NCBI RefSeq assembly: GCF_018863415.1
Contig: NZ_JAHKSN010000011.1
Coordinates: 1-64,000, forward strand
DNA: 64,000 nucleotides
Reading direction: 5' to 3'
Source: Deinococcus aestuarii
Lineage (GTDB): Bacteria > Deinococcota > Deinococci > Deinococcales > Deinococcaceae
A model generated the notes under the pieces. That model was not told the DNA's origin, did not search any database, and was given only the letters and a program-made list of their open reading frames with translations. Positions 48,566-59,814 of the stretch are shown here, piece by piece. The stretch's first letter is position 1. Each line of letters begins with the position of its first letter. Position numbers and translations under genes: made by a program.

Positions 48566-49813
48566 ATGAGGGCATCCGGACTCAACTGGCAGGGCCTGAT
48601 GGAGCAACTTCAGGAGGCGCTGCCGCACTGCGAGGTGACCGACCAGTCCCTCGCCTATTTCAAGTACCCGAAACGCACCGTGAGCGTGAATCTGCCGGTG
48701 CGGATGGACGACGGCACGGTGCGCGTCTTCAAGGGTTACCGCACGGTGCACTCGACGGCGCGCGGCCCCAGCATCGGCGGCGTGCGCTTCAAGGCGGGCC
48801 TGAACGCCCACGAGTGCGAGGTCCTGGCCGCGATCATGACCCTCAAGGCCGCGGTCGCGGACCTGCCGCTGGGCGGGGCGAAGGGCGGGGTGGACGTGGA
48901 CCCCTCGCTCCTGAGCGCCCACGAGCGCGAGGGGCTGATCCGGCGCTACACCTCGGAACTCGTGGAGCTGATCGGCCCCACCGAGGACATCCTCGCGCCC
49001 GACGTGGGTTCGGACCCGCAGGCGATGGCGTGGATGCTCGACACCTACGGCGAGAACACCGGCTCCACCCTGAGCGGCGTGGTCGTCGGCAAGCCGATGA
49101 GCCTGGGCGGGAGCTACGGCAGCAAGGACGCCCGGGGCCGCAGCGCCGCCCTGGTGGCGGGCCGGATTCTGGAGGGGCGCGGCGAGAGCCTGAGCCGGGC
49201 GCGCGTGGCCGTCTACGGTTTCGGGGACGTGGGGCGCCGGGCCGCGCAGACCCTCGCCGAGCAGGGGGCCCTGGTGGTCGCCGTCTCGGACCAGCAGGGG
49301 GGCGCCTTCGCCAGCGGGGGACTCGACTTAGAGGCCCTCTCGCGGCACCGCGAGGAGCACGGCACCGTCCAGGGCTTCGCCACCGCCATCACCGCCGGGG
49401 AGGTCGTCGAACTCGACGTGGACGTGCTGATGCTCGCCTACGACTACGGCGCCGTGAACGCCGGGAATGCCCACGCCGTCCGCGCCCGCTACGTGGTGGA
49501 GGCGACCAACCGCGCGGTGCTGCCCGAGGCCGAGCGTTTCCTCAAGGCGCAGGGCGTGACCATCCTCCCCGATCTGGTCGCCAGCATCGGCGGGGTGGTC
49601 GTGAACTACCTCGAATGGGTGCAGGACGCCAGCAACTTCTTCTGGACGGAAGACGAGATCAAACGCGCCATCGACACGCGGGTGAACGCCGCCGTAGACC
49701 GGGTGCTCGCCTTCGCCCGCACGCGCGGCGTGGACGACCTGCGCACCGCCGCCTACGCCCTCGCCCTCGGGCGGCTGCACGAGGCGAGCGTGATGCGGGG
49801 CGTGTATCCGTGA
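48566..49813 (+). CDS. gdhA: Glutamate dehydrogenase paralogue, probably regulatory (GdhA type)
   Basis: The 415-residue protein is colinear with hexameric glutamate dehydrogenase ([40 protein letters not shown], a GFGDVGRRA Rossmann loop). However the glutamate-carboxylate ligands are altered: ARGPSIGG has Ile where GPxKGG has Lys, and [10 protein letters not shown] has Asn where VSYFEW has Ser. Thermus GdhA is a non-catalytic, leucine-responsive partner of GdhB, and the same role is inferred here. Start: ATG 48566 with GGAGG 8 nt upstream; GTG 48563 is possible. It is in tandem with gdhB. Confidence 0.85.
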   Translation: MRASGLNWQGLMEQLQEALPHCEVTDQSLAYFKYPKRTVSVNLPVRMDDGTVRVFKGYRTVHSTARGPSIGGVRFKAGLNAHECEVLAAIMTLKAAVADLPLGGAKGGVDVDPSLLSAHEREGLIRRYTSELVELIGPTEDILAPDVGSDPQAMAWMLDTYGENTGSTLSGVVVGKPMSLGGSYGSKDARGRSAALVAGRILEGRGESLSRARVAVYGFGDVGRRAAQTLAEQGALVVAVSDQQGGAFASGGLDLEALSRHREEHGTVQGFATAITAGEVVELDVDVLMLAYDYGAVNAGNAHAVRARYVVEATNRAVLPEAERFLKAQGVTILPDLVASIGGVVVNYLEWVQDASNFFWTEDEIKRAIDTRVNAAVDRVLAFARTRGVDDLRTAAYALALGRLHEASVMRGVYP

Positions 49814-49870
49814 AGCCGTCAGCCGTTCAGGACTTTTGCTGATGGCTGACGGCTGAGAGCTGAAAGCTCC
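49814..49870. repeat. Palindromic repeat element between gdhA and gdhB
   Basis: AGCCGTCAGCC (49814-49824) is the exact inverse of GGCTGACGGCT (49844-49854), followed by GAGCTGAAAGCTC, another small palindrome. Related GCTGA/TCAGC words recur at 51232-51376. Confidence 0.75.
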
Positions 49871-49902
49871 CCTTCCTTCCCACCCCCAACCGGAGGTTCC
49901 CA

Positions 49903-51231
49903 ATGACCGCCACCCAAGACCCCCAGAACCAGACCCCAGCTCAACCCCAGCTCGGCGGGCACTCCCTGCCGAGTTACCTTGATCCGAACAACATCGGCCC
50001 GTACGAGATCTACCTGGAGCAGGTCGAGCGGGTCACGCCCTACCTCGGCAAGCTCGCGTACTGGGTCGAGACCCTGAAAAGGCCCAAGCGCATCCTGGTG
50101 GTGGACGTGCCCATCCACCTCGACGACGGGACGGTCGCGCACTTCGAGGGCTACCGGGTGCAGCACAACACCTCACGCGGGCCCGCCAAGGGCGGCGTGC
50201 GCTTTCACCAGGACGTGACCTTATCTGAGGTCATGGCGCTCTCGGCGTGGATGACGATCAAGAACGCCGCCGTGAACCTGCCCTACGGCGGCGGCAAGGG
50301 GGGCGTGCGGATCGACCCGCGCAAGTACTCGACCGGGGAACTCGAACGCCTCACCCGCCGTTACACGACCGAGATCGGGCTGGTCATCGGGCCGGAAAAG
50401 GACATCCCGGCGCCCGACGTGAACACCAACCCGCAGACGATGGCGTGGATGATGGACACCTACTCCATGAACGTGGGCCGCACGGCGACGGGCGTGGTGA
50501 CGGGCAAGCCCGTGAGCCTGGGCGGCTCGCTCGGGCGCGGCGACGCCACCGGGCGCGGCGTGTTCGTGACCGGGGCGGAGGCGCTCGTCAAGCTCGGGAT
50601 GCCGCTGGAGGGCGCGCGGATCGCCGTGCAGGGCTTCGGCAACGTGGGGAACGCCGCCGCGCGCATCTTCTTCGACCACGGGGCGAGGATCGTGGCGATT
50701 CAGGACGTGACGGGCACGGTTCACAGCGAGGCGGGAATCAACCCCTACACTGCCGCCGCGCACCTCACCCGCACGGGCAAGATCACCGGCCTGGAGGGGA
50801 CCGAGGAGCTGGCCGCGGGCGAGTTCTGGGGGGTGGACTGCGACGTGCTCATCCCCGCCGCGCTGGAAAAGCAGATCACCGAGCACAATGCCGACCGCAT
50901 CCGGGCGCGCGTCATCGTGGAAGGGGCCAACGGGCCCACCACGCCGCAGGCCGACGACCTCCTGCACGCGAAGGGCGTGCTGGTGGTGCCCGACGTGCTG
51001 GCGAACGCGGGCGGCGTGACGGTCTCGTACTTCGAGTGGGTGCAGGACTTCTCCTCCTTTTTCTGGACGGAGGACGAGATCAATGCCCGGCTCGACCGCA
51101 TCATGCGCGAGGCGTTCCTGGGCCTGTGGGACGTCAAGGAGCGGCACGGCGTCACGCTGCGCACCGCCGCCTACATCGTGGCCTGCACCCGGGTGCTGGA
51201 GGCGCGGGCACTGCGGGGGCTGTATCCCTGA
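49903..51231 (+). CDS. gdhB: NAD(P)-dependent glutamate dehydrogenase, catalytic (GdhB type)
   Basis: The 442-residue protein keeps all substrate residues: [10 protein letters not shown] (Lys), [21 protein letters not shown] (two Lys), [11 protein letters not shown] (Asp) and [12 protein letters not shown] (Ser), plus GFGNVGNAA. It interconverts glutamate and 2-oxoglutarate. It starts at ATG 49903 with CGGAGG upstream, about 90 bp after gdhA. It may form a hetero-oligomer with the GdhA-type paralogue, as in Thermus. Confidence 0.93.
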   Translation: MTATQDPQNQTPAQPQLGGHSLPSYLDPNNIGPYEIYLEQVERVTPYLGKLAYWVETLKRPKRILVVDVPIHLDDGTVAHFEGYRVQHNTSRGPAKGGVRFHQDVTLSEVMALSAWMTIKNAAVNLPYGGGKGGVRIDPRKYSTGELERLTRRYTTEIGLVIGPEKDIPAPDVNTNPQTMAWMMDTYSMNVGRTATGVVTGKPVSLGGSLGRGDATGRGVFVTGAEALVKLGMPLEGARIAVQGFGNVGNAAARIFFDHGARIVAIQDVTGTVHSEAGINPYTAAAHLTRTGKITGLEGTEELAAGEFWGVDCDVLIPAALEKQITEHNADRIRARVIVEGANGPTTPQADDLLHAKGVLVVPDVLANAGGVTVSYFEWVQDFSSFFWTEDEINARLDRIMREAFLGLWDVKERHGVTLRTAAYIVACTRVLEARALRGLYP

Positions 51232-51376
51232 AGCGGTCAGCTTTCAGCCGTCAGCGATCAGCGAGAAAGGGAGCCTCGGCGAATGCCGGGGCTTTTTTGG
51301 CTTTTTTATGGCGTCTCCTCGCGGCGGGCACCCCGCCTTGCCCCGGCTGAGGGCTGACCGCTGAGGGCTGACCGCT
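51232..51376. repeat. Inverted and tandem small repeats after gdhB
   Basis: AGCGGTCAGC (51232-51241) is inverted at GCTGACCGCT (51353-51362 and 51367-51376). The right end is a 14-bp tandem (51346-51359, 51360-51373). CAGCTTTCAGCCGTCAGC at the left edge matches, in reverse, the element at 49814. Confidence 0.75.
51272..51298 (+). terminator. Terminator after gdhB
   Basis: AGCCTCGGC (51272-51280) pairs with GCCGGGGCT (51285-51293), loop GAAT, tail TTTTTT. Confidence 0.85.
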
Positions 51377-51380
51377 CCCT

Positions 51381-51386
51381 TACAAT
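51381..51386 (+). promoter_or_regulatory. Leaderless -10 of the quinate-dehydrogenase-like gene
   Basis: TACAAT, 7 nt before ATG at 51394. Confidence 0.55.
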
Positions 51387-51393
51387 GCCCTCC

Positions 51394-52332
<939 letters not shown>

Positions 52333-52388
52333 GCCGGATGGACTGCATAGGGTTGACCTCCCGTGCATCCCACGCTATCTTTTCCTTA

Positions 52389-53354
52389 TCACCGCCCGAG
52401 AGGGCGGATTTTTTGTGGCCCACGGCGCCCCTCCTCCCGGAGCCACTGGCGCCACCCTTCCGGAGCGTCCACCGAGAACCGCAGGAGGTGGGCGAGGACA
52501 CTGCCGGGCCGGGCGCTCCACAGCTCGCGGGACGTGGGAGAGCGGCCCAGGCGACGGAAGGCCATGTTCAGGTAGACCTCCAGGATGCGGCCCTCCACCC
52601 CCTCGCCGAGTAAATCAGGCGCCACCTCGCGGTAGGCGTCCAGCGCGTGCGCGGCGGCGTAGGGCGGCAGGGCGGGAAAGTCGAGGGCGGGGTCGGCCCA
52701 CCCGGCGTCTCCCCAATCGATGAGCGCGGCGAGCGAGCCGTCCGGGTGCACGAGCAGGTTGCCGGGCTGCGCGTCCCCGTGGAGGAAGCGGGGGGCGGGC
52801 CGGGGAATCGCGGCGGTGCGGGTCAGGAGCCGGACGGCCCAGTCGGCGGTCCGGCGGTCGATGCGCCCGGCGGTGGCGGCGGCCTCCACCCCCTCCCGTG
52901 CGTCGGGCAGGTCCCAAACTTCGAGCCAGCCGCGCGGGTCGGGCACGTCGGTGACGCTCAGGTGCAGGCGGGCGAGTTCGCGCCCGGTCTCGCGGGCGGC
53001 GCGGACGAAGCGGGGGTCGGCCACGTCCCAACCCGTGCCGTGCAGGCTGGGGGCGTCCACGCGGGCGTAGACGGTGACGGGCGCGTCCACCACCTCCCGG
53101 CTGTCGTCGAAGGCGAGGAGGGGTGGGGTGCGGATTCCGGCGCGCAGCGCGGCGGGCACGGCGACGGCCTCGGTGCGGGCGTCCTCCTCGCCCATCTCGT
53201 CTCCCGGCACGGCGACGCGCAGCACGACCTCGCGGTCGGCGTAGGCCCGGTTCACGATGCCCGCGCTGGGAAGCCGCTCCAGAGGGCCGCGCAGCCCGTG
53301 CTTGCGGGCGAGGGCGGCGAGTTCGGCAGGGGTGAGGTCGGGCAGTCCGGACAT
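52389..53354 (-). CDS. Aminoglycoside phosphotransferase-fold protein
   Basis: The 321-residue protein has the kinase-like APH core: [21 protein letters not shown] (Brenner motif with catalytic Asp), [19 protein letters not shown] (Mg-binding Asp) and a leading loop ([11 protein letters not shown]). Such proteins phosphorylate small molecules including antibiotics, choline or homoserine; the substrate is not evident and no resistance claim is made. ATG at 53354 is used; the preceding hexamer GAGACT is weak. Confidence 0.7.
   Translation of the reverse strand: MSGLPDLTPAELAALARKHGLRGPLERLPSAGIVNRAYADREVVLRVAVPGDEMGEEDARTEAVAVPAALRAGIRTPPLLAFDDSREVVDAPVTVYARVDAPSLHGTGWDVADPRFVRAARETGRELARLHLSVTDVPDPRGWLEVWDLPDAREGVEAAATAGRIDRRTADWAVRLLTRTAAIPRPAPRFLHGDAQPGNLLVHPDGSLAALIDWGDAGWADPALDFPALPPYAAAHALDAYREVAPDLLGEGVEGRILEVYLNMAFRRLGRSPTSRELWSARPGSVLAHLLRFSVDAPEGWRQWLREEGRRGPQKIRPLGR
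52392..52414 (+). terminator. Terminator inside the end of the converging gene
   Basis: CCGCCC (52392-52397), GAGA loop, GGGCGG (52402-52407), ATTTTTT. On the minus strand these bases encode the last residues (RPLGR) of the phosphotransferase gene. Confidence 0.85.
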
Positions 53355-53404
53355 GCCCCAGTCTCCCCTGCACAGGGAGCGGCGGGCATGAGCCGTTCGG
53401 CGAG

Positions 53405-53410
53405 TACACT
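53405..53410 (+). promoter_or_regulatory. Leaderless -10 of xpt
   Basis: TACACT, 6 nt before ATG at 53417; leaves no room for a riboswitch in the transcript. Confidence 0.6.
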
Positions 53411-53416
53411 CGCCCC

Positions 53417-54040
53417 ATGCAGGCGCTTGTGAACGCGATTCGGGAACAGGGGCGGATACTGCCCGGAGGCCTTCTCAAGGTGGACGGGCTGGTCAACCAC
53501 CAGCTTCTCCCCGGGCTCACCCGCGAGATGGGCGAGCGGTTCGCGGCGGGCTTCGCGCCCCTCGCGCCCAGCAAGATCGTCACCATCGAGGTGAGCGGCA
53601 TCGCCCCCGCGCTGGCGACCGCCCTGGTGCTGGGGGTGCCGCTGGTGTACGCCCGCAAGAAACGGCCCGTCACCATGCACGAGGTCGCCTACACGGCGCA
53701 CTCGGTCAGCCGCACGAAGGGGGGCGTGGTGGACCTCTTCGTGAGCAGCGAGTTCCTGGGCGCGGGAGACCGGGTGGTCGTCGTGGACGACTTTCTGGCC
53801 TCGGGAGGGACGCTGCGGGCGCTCTCCCGCATCATCGCGGCGAGCGGGGCCGAACTCCTCGCTCTCGGATGCGTGATCGAGAAGGGTTTCGAGGACGGAA
53901 GGAGCCAGCTCGCCGACCTGGGGGTGCCGATTCTCACGCTGGCGAACATCGTGCGGATGAGCGAGACGGAGGGCGTGGTGGTGGAGGCGGGGGGCTGGGG
54001 CGGGGTCCCGGCGCCCGGCCCCGTCCTGGCGGAAGGATGA
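53417..54040 (+). CDS. xpt: Xanthine phosphoribosyltransferase
   Basis: The 207-residue protein is type I PRTase: [16 protein letters not shown] near the N-terminus, [28 protein letters not shown] and the PRPP motif [17 protein letters not shown], then [11 protein letters not shown]. This is the Xpt/PurR-like family that salvages xanthine to XMP. No purine riboswitch is present because the mRNA is probably leaderless. Confidence 0.9.
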   Translation: MQALVNAIREQGRILPGGLLKVDGLVNHQLLPGLTREMGERFAAGFAPLAPSKIVTIEVSGIAPALATALVLGVPLVYARKKRPVTMHEVAYTAHSVSRTKGGVVDLFVSSEFLGAGDRVVVVDDFLASGGTLRALSRIIAASGAELLALGCVIEKGFEDGRSQLADLGVPILTLANIVRMSETEGVVVEAGGWGGVPAPGPVLAEG

Positions 54041-54109
54041 GCCTTCCTGAAGCGCCCCCTCAGATGCGGGCCGGGGGCGGTCTCTAGGCTGGGGCAAAGG
54101 AGTGATCCC

Positions 54110-54598
54110 GTGACCCAGCCTGACCCCCGCTCGGCCCTGATTCCCGACCAGAGTGCGCGCGTGAACGTGGCGACCTACCCCACCTACCTCGAAGCGCAGC
54201 GGGCCGTGGACTACCTCAGCGACCAGCGGTTTCCGGTCGAGCGCACCGCCATCGTGGGCGAGGGCCTGAAGACCATCGAGCAGGTCACGGGCCGCCTCGA
54301 CTGGGGCCGCGCGGCGAGCCTGGGATTCGGGCAGGGGCTCTTTATCGGCCTGTTCATCGGCCTGCTCTTCGGGCTGCTGGGGCTGGGCGGCGGGAACCTG
54401 CTGTACGCGGTCGCCTACGGCATGGTGCTGGGCGCGATCACGGGCCTGATCTGGGGCCTGATCGGCTACGCCGTCACGGGCGGGCGGCGCGACTTCACCT
54501 CGGTGGGCGGGATGCGCGCCGAGCGGTACGTCATCCTCGCCGACGCCGAGGTCGCCGAGCGGGCGCGGACGCTGCTGGGCGGCCTGCCTTCCTCCTGA
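54110..54598 (+). CDS. General-stress-type membrane protein
   Basis: The 162-residue protein has an N-terminal YflT-like segment (VATYPTYLEAQRAVDYLSDQRFPVERTAIVG), a glycine-rich double membrane helix (about residues 75-122, LGFGQGLFIGLFIGLLFGLLG and YGMVLGAITGLIWGLIGY) and a C-terminal beta part. GTG at 54110 follows AAAGGAG. It shares its plan with the protein at 46532, possibly distant paralogues. Function unknown. Confidence 0.65.
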   Translation: MTQPDPRSALIPDQSARVNVATYPTYLEAQRAVDYLSDQRFPVERTAIVGEGLKTIEQVTGRLDWGRAASLGFGQGLFIGLFIGLLFGLLGLGGGNLLYAVAYGMVLGAITGLIWGLIGYAVTGGRRDFTSVGGMRAERYVILADAEVAERARTLLGGLPSS

Positions 54599-54684
54599 AC
54601 GCCCGGCCTCGTTCCTGCGCCCCCGCCTGCCGCGCGGGGGTGTCTCCTGTCCGGGAACGCGGTCCAGCCGGGCGTTCGCCCCGC

Positions 54685-54690
54685 TAGCAT
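54685..54690 (+). promoter_or_regulatory. Leaderless -10 of the carboxyltransferase gene
   Basis: TAGCAT, 6 nt before ATG at 54697. Confidence 0.5.
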
Positions 54691-54696
54691 GGCCCC

Positions 54697-56259
<1,563 letters not shown>

Positions 56260-56287
56260 CCGTCGGCTTGCTCCTTCTGCTTGTCTC

Positions 56288-56316
56288 TTTTGTACGAAAC
56301 GTCTTTCCTGTACACT
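56288..56316 (+). promoter_or_regulatory. Probable promoter and operator of the toxin-antitoxin pair
   Basis: A -10 TACACT (56311-56316) has a weak TTTTGT (56288-56293) 17 bp upstream. TGTAC (56291-56295) and GTACA (56310-56314) form an inverted repeat that could bind the antitoxin for autorepression (inference). Confidence 0.4.
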
Positions 56317-56410
56317 TTCGGTGAGAAGCCTCTCTCAAGGAGGGGGGGACTCAGCGGCGGACTTGCAAGGCAGGTCACGGCTACGTCTCGCAAGGCGAGC
56401 GGGGAGGACC

Positions 56411-56695
56411 ATGACAACATCACGAAAGGAGACCACCCCGGCCCTGAGCGCCTCGGAGGCCCGCAGCAACTTCAACGATCTCGTCAACCGCGTGCAGTAC
56501 GGTGGCGAGCGCGTCACGGTGACCCGGCAGGGCAAACCTGCGGCGGTCATGATCAGCGTGGCGGACCTGGAGTTGCTGGAGCGCCTGGAGGATCGCCTGT
56601 GGGGTGACCTCGCCCTTGAACGACTCAAAGAGGAAAAGCGGAGCGGAGCCGGAAGAATCGACTGGCAGGACCTTAAACGAAACCTCGGCCTCTGA
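56411..56695 (+). CDS. Antitoxin, Phd/YefM family
   Basis: The 94-residue protein has the Phd/YefM DNA-binding core: LSASEARSNFNDLVNRVQYGGERVTVTRQGKPAAVMISVADLELLERLEDRL, followed by a C-terminal toxin-binding tail rich in charged residues. ATG at 56411 was chosen with GGGGAGG upstream; an earlier in-frame start adds non-family residues. It precedes and overlaps the RelE-type toxin frame. Confidence 0.85.
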   Translation: MTTSRKETTPALSASEARSNFNDLVNRVQYGGERVTVTRQGKPAAVMISVADLELLERLEDRLWGDLALERLKEEKRSGAGRIDWQDLKRNLGL

Positions 56696-57035
56696 GGAGC
56701 AGAAGCCGCAGGTTCCCACGCGTGAAGTTCGGGTCGAACTGACTCGGGCGGCTGAGAAAGACTTGCGAGATATAGGCAACCGCAAGCATCTGGGCCAGAT
56801 CGCCCGCCAGCTTGACGCTCTCTCGGTCAATCCCAGGCCACAGGACGCGCGGCCTATCCAGGGCGAGGCGTACCGGGTGAACGGCTGGAACTTCTTTCGC
56901 GTGGATGTGGGCGAGTACCGTATCGTCTATGACCTGGACGAGTCCGGTCAAGTCCTGATCATCGCGACCGTCACCGTCATCGGGCGCCGCAATGATGACG
57001 CCGTATACCGATTGCTTGGGCGGCGCCACGGCTAG
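56604..57035 (+). CDS. RelE/ParE-family toxin
   Basis: The RelE-like domain is residues about 39-143: REVRVELTRAAEKDLRDIGNRKHLGQIARQLDAL, YRVNGWNFFRVDVGEYRIVYDLDESGQVLIIATVTVIGRR. RelE toxins cleave mRNA on the ribosome; ParE acts on gyrase. The only ATG/GTG/TTG starts in frame lie at GTG 56604 or TTG 56616, inside the antitoxin gene (92 nt overlap) and add about 38 non-family residues. The true start may be non-canonical near 56700, so the N-terminus is uncertain. Confidence 0.75.
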   Translation: MTSPLNDSKRKSGAEPEESTGRTLNETSASEEQKPQVPTREVRVELTRAAEKDLRDIGNRKHLGQIARQLDALSVNPRPQDARPIQGEAYRVNGWNFFRVDVGEYRIVYDLDESGQVLIIATVTVIGRRNDDAVYRLLGRRHG

Positions 57036-57071
57036 AATTTCAGCCGCACGAAACTCCTTGTTCCCCTCACC

Positions 57072-57524
57072 TTAACCCCCCTCATCCAGATTCACGATCA
57101 CCTGCCGCAGCAGCCCGATCAGATCGCGCACCTGCCGGTCACCCAGCCCCACCCGCTCGCCGATGAGGCGGGGGATGTCGCGCGCCTGCTCACGGAGCGC
57201 CCTCCCCTGCTCGGTCAGCGTGACCTCCAGCTCGCGCTCGTCGCTGGCGCGGCGGTGGCGCCTGAGGTGCCCAGCGGCCTCCAGACGCTTGAGGAGGGGG
57301 GAAAGGGTGCCGGAGTCGAGGTGCAACCACTCGCCGAGGGCCTTGACGGTGGGGGGGTGGGGGGCGTTCCAGAGGGCCAGCATCACGAGGTACTGCGGGT
57401 AGGTCAGGCCCAGGGGGTCGAGGAGGGGACGGTACGCCATCACCATGCTCCGCGACGCCACGTAGAGGTTGAAGCACAGCATGGTGTCGAGGTCGTGGAT
57501 GGGGGGGTCTGGGGTCTGGGTCAT
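57072..57524 (-). CDS. ohrR: OhrR-type MarR-family redox regulator
   Basis: The 150-residue protein has the OhrR sensing cysteine in the N-terminal LDTMLCFNLYVASR (Cys17) and the MarR winged helix (LTYPQYLVMLALWNAP, LHLDSGTLSPLLKRLEAAGHLRRHR, DERELEVTLT). OhrR senses organic hydroperoxides and represses ohr (established). No ohr gene is next to it. It reads from the same strand as the MFS transporter gene further upstream. Confidence 0.85.
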   Translation of the reverse strand: MTQTPDPPIHDLDTMLCFNLYVASRSMVMAYRPLLDPLGLTYPQYLVMLALWNAPHPPTVKALGEWLHLDSGTLSPLLKRLEAAGHLRRHRRASDERELEVTLTEQGRALREQARDIPRLIGERVGLGDRQVRDLIGLLRQVIVNLDEGG

Positions 57525-57650
57525 GGCAGTGTGTCCGGGGCCCTCGGCTTTCCAGATGAAGGGTGTTGGTCCGGTGTCCTTCGGCGGGGGGTGAGGCCGA
57601 TCCCGAGGTCAGGGAGGCCAGCTTAGCGTGCCCGCTCCCGTCGCGTGGTC

Positions 57651-58835
57651 TCAGGAGCCCGGACGCACGCGGCCTTCCCGGGGCTCCCTCCGCTCCGCCC
57701 ACCCCAGCGCGACCCCGGCGAGGATGAGCAGCGCGGGCACAACCACCTGGGCCTGGAACAGCGAGGACACGTCCGCCAGGGCCCCCAGCGCGAAGGGAGC
57801 GAGCAGGATGGCGAGGCCCGAGGCCAGCGCCGCCCGCGCGCTCGCCACGTCCTCGCGGCCCGGCGCCGTGCCCACCGCCAGCGAGAGCATCGCCGGGTAG
57901 AGGTTCGCCACGCCGAGCCCGGTCACGAACAGGCCCACCATCCGCACGGCGCCCACCGGGACGAGCCAGTAGACCAGAAAACCCGGCAGCGCGACGAGCA
58001 GGGACAGGCCCACCACCCGCCCGGCGGGAACCCGCGCGAGCAGCGCCCCGCCCGCCAGCCGGCCCAGCAGCATCGCCAGCAGGAAGGCACTTACCGCCGT
58101 AGCCGCCGCCGCCCGCCCGAATCCCCCCACGCCTTGCAGGAAATCCGCCGCCCAAAAGGCCACCCCGAACTCCACCGCCACCACGAGCAGCAAGACGGCC
58201 CAGCGCCGCCAGTAGCGGGCGGGCAGGGCTTCCCGGGAGGGGGCGCCCACTCCAGCCTCCCCTCTGAAGCTCACCCGGCGAGAGACGGCGGCGAGCAGGG
58301 CCAGCACCCCCGCCGCGAACCCCAGCACGCCCGGCCAGCCCAGCCCGGCGGCCACCGCGCCCCCGACGGCCAGGGGCGCCATGACGCTGCACACGCTCGC
58401 CACGGCGTTGGCCTCCGCGAACGCCTGGGGACGCCTCTCCCCGTGCCGCCGCGCGAGCACCGCCGAGACCTGCACCAGCGTCAGCGACCCCAGCGTGCCC
58501 ATCACGAGCGCCCCCAGGACGCTGAGGAGGAACGTCGGTGCGACCGCAAGCAACACCCCGCCCGCCGCCATCCCCGCCGCGCCGCCCCACAGCACGGCCC
58601 CGGCCCCAAAGCGCCGCCCCAGCCGGTCGGCGCTCACGCTGGCGATGAGGGAGCCCACCGCAAAGGCGCTCGTGTGCAGGCTTGCCTGAGCGTAGGTCAG
58701 GCCGAGCTTCTCCCGCAGGAAGGGCAGCAGCGGCCCCAGGGCATTCAGGAGGAAGGCGAAGTAGCCCAACAGCAGGTAGGTGATCCAGGTCGCCCGGTCA
58801 CGCCCGAAGCCGGGCCCCACCTGCGCCGCCGTCAC
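57651..58835 (-). CDS. MFS transporter
   Basis: The 394-residue protein has about twelve hydrophobic helices and the MFS loop pattern SADRLGRRFG (between helices 2 and 3). YLLLGYFAFLLNALGPLLPFLREKLG starts the first helix. Its substrate is unknown; the family includes drug and sugar-phosphate exporters. GTG at 58835 is assumed. It lies about 70 bp downstream of a hypothetical gene on the same strand. Confidence 0.8.
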   Translation of the reverse strand: MTAAQVGPGFGRDRATWITYLLLGYFAFLLNALGPLLPFLREKLGLTYAQASLHTSAFAVGSLIASVSADRLGRRFGAGAVLWGGAAGMAAGGVLLAVAPTFLLSVLGALVMGTLGSLTLVQVSAVLARRHGERRPQAFAEANAVASVCSVMAPLAVGGAVAAGLGWPGVLGFAAGVLALLAAVSRRVSFRGEAGVGAPSREALPARYWRRWAVLLLVVAVEFGVAFWAADFLQGVGGFGRAAAATAVSAFLLAMLLGRLAGGALLARVPAGRVVGLSLLVALPGFLVYWLVPVGAVRMVGLFVTGLGVANLYPAMLSLAVGTAPGREDVASARAALASGLAILLAPFALGALADVSSLFQAQVVVPALLILAGVALGWAERREPREGRVRPGS

Positions 58836-58905
58836 GGGGAGAGGCGCCGGGAGGAGGACGAGGAGCGGGGGCGGGCGGGCGGTCGTCGCATGGGGATGAG
58901 TCCTT

Positions 58906-59586
58906 TCAGAGGCCGGGCGCCTGGGCCGCTCCGTCCAGCAGGCTGAACGTTACCACCGCCTCGCCGTGGACACTCAGGGGGGCGCCGTCCGGCAGGCTGG
59001 CCCGCAAGCCCCCGGCGAGGGCGTGGGCCGTGTCGAGGAGCGGCGCGTCGACGGCGGGGTCGAGGGTGCCCCAGAGGTGGGCCGCTCCACCCCCGCCCTG
59101 GCCCGCCCGCCACAGCAGCGCCCCGAGCTCCTCCGAGCCCGCGTAGGCGAGCAGCAGCGTCACGTCCCGCTCCCCCTCCAACCGGGCCGCGAGGTGGCGG
59201 GCGAGCGGGCCCGCCCACTCCGGCGTCCCGTAGGCCTGCGCCAGCGTCGCCGCCCAGACGGGCAGGTGCAGACGGCCCACCTGCTCGACCCGGATGATGT
59301 CCGGTGCCCCGGCGGGGTGGTACTCGCCCACCCGCAGGGCGGCCACCTCCTCGCCCGGCGCCCTCTCCCCCACGCTCGCCACCAGGGCGGGCATGGCCTG
59401 CGCGTGGTGCCAGGCGCGGATCAGCGGCAGGCGGTCCGGGTCCCCGTCCGGCAGGTAGGTCGCGTTGAGCGCGAGCACGTTCACCCCCGGCGTGTGGAGC
59501 GTCACCGCCCCCCGGAAGTCGCGGCGAAGGGTCGAGAGCGGCTCGAAATAGGCGGCGAGTTCGGCGAGGGCGGGCGGCAGGCTCAT
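58906..59586 (-). CDS. Conserved-type hypothetical protein, possibly GNAT-fold
   Basis: The 226-residue protein has no signal or membrane helix. RDFRGAVTLHTPGVNVLALNATYL and the C-terminal ELGALLWRAGQGGGGAAHLWGTLDPAVDAPLLDTAHAL vaguely recall a two-half GNAT layout, but no acyl-CoA loop is clear. Function is not assigned. TAGGCT lies 6 nt before ATG at 59586. It ends before the MFS gene and may be co-transcribed with it. Confidence 0.5.
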   Translation of the reverse strand: MSLPPALAELAAYFEPLSTLRRDFRGAVTLHTPGVNVLALNATYLPDGDPDRLPLIRAWHHAQAMPALVASVGERAPGEEVAALRVGEYHPAGAPDIIRVEQVGRLHLPVWAATLAQAYGTPEWAGPLARHLAARLEGERDVTLLLAYAGSEELGALLWRAGQGGGGAAHLWGTLDPAVDAPLLDTAHALAGGLRASLPDGAPLSVHGEAVVTFSLLDGAAQAPGL

Positions 59587-59592
59587 GGGGGC

Positions 59593-59598
59593 AGCCTA
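59593..59598 (-). promoter_or_regulatory. Leaderless -10 of the hypothetical gene
   Basis: TAGGCT, 6 nt before ATG at 59586. Confidence 0.5.
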
Positions 59599-59612
59599 GC
59601 GGGAAGGCACGC

Positions 59613-59643
59613 AAAAAGCCGCCTCCACGGGGAAGACGGCTTT
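59613..59643 (-). terminator. Terminator of tRNA-Glu
   Basis: On the minus strand AAGCCGTCTTC pairs with GGAGGCGGCTT (11 bp, CCCGT loop), followed by TTT. Confidence 0.85.
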
Positions 59644-59647
59644 CGGG

Positions 59648-59723
<76 letters not shown>

Positions 59724-59767
59724 TCCGGTGGAAGCCCGCCCGGGGGCGGTGTCAGGCGCGAAGAGAG

Positions 59768-59795
59768 ATTCTAGCAGGGATGACGGGGAAGTCAA
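59768..59795 (-). promoter_or_regulatory. Promoter of tRNA-Glu
   Basis: On the minus strand TTGACT (59795-59790), 16-bp spacer, TAGAAT (59773-59768). Confidence 0.75.
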
Positions 59796-59814
59796 GGAGG
59801 GGCAGGAGGGCCGC

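Noticed and set aside
53355..53416. Purine riboswitch upstream of xpt
   Set aside because: The region is too short, the -10 ends 6 nt before the ATG, and no aptamer-like sequence is visible.
54102..54113. A third mini-ORF (GTG ATC CCG TGA) overlapping the start at 54110
   Set aside because: Its spacing from TAGGCT is 11 nt and the downstream gene has a good ribosome binding site, so the leaderless logic does not apply.
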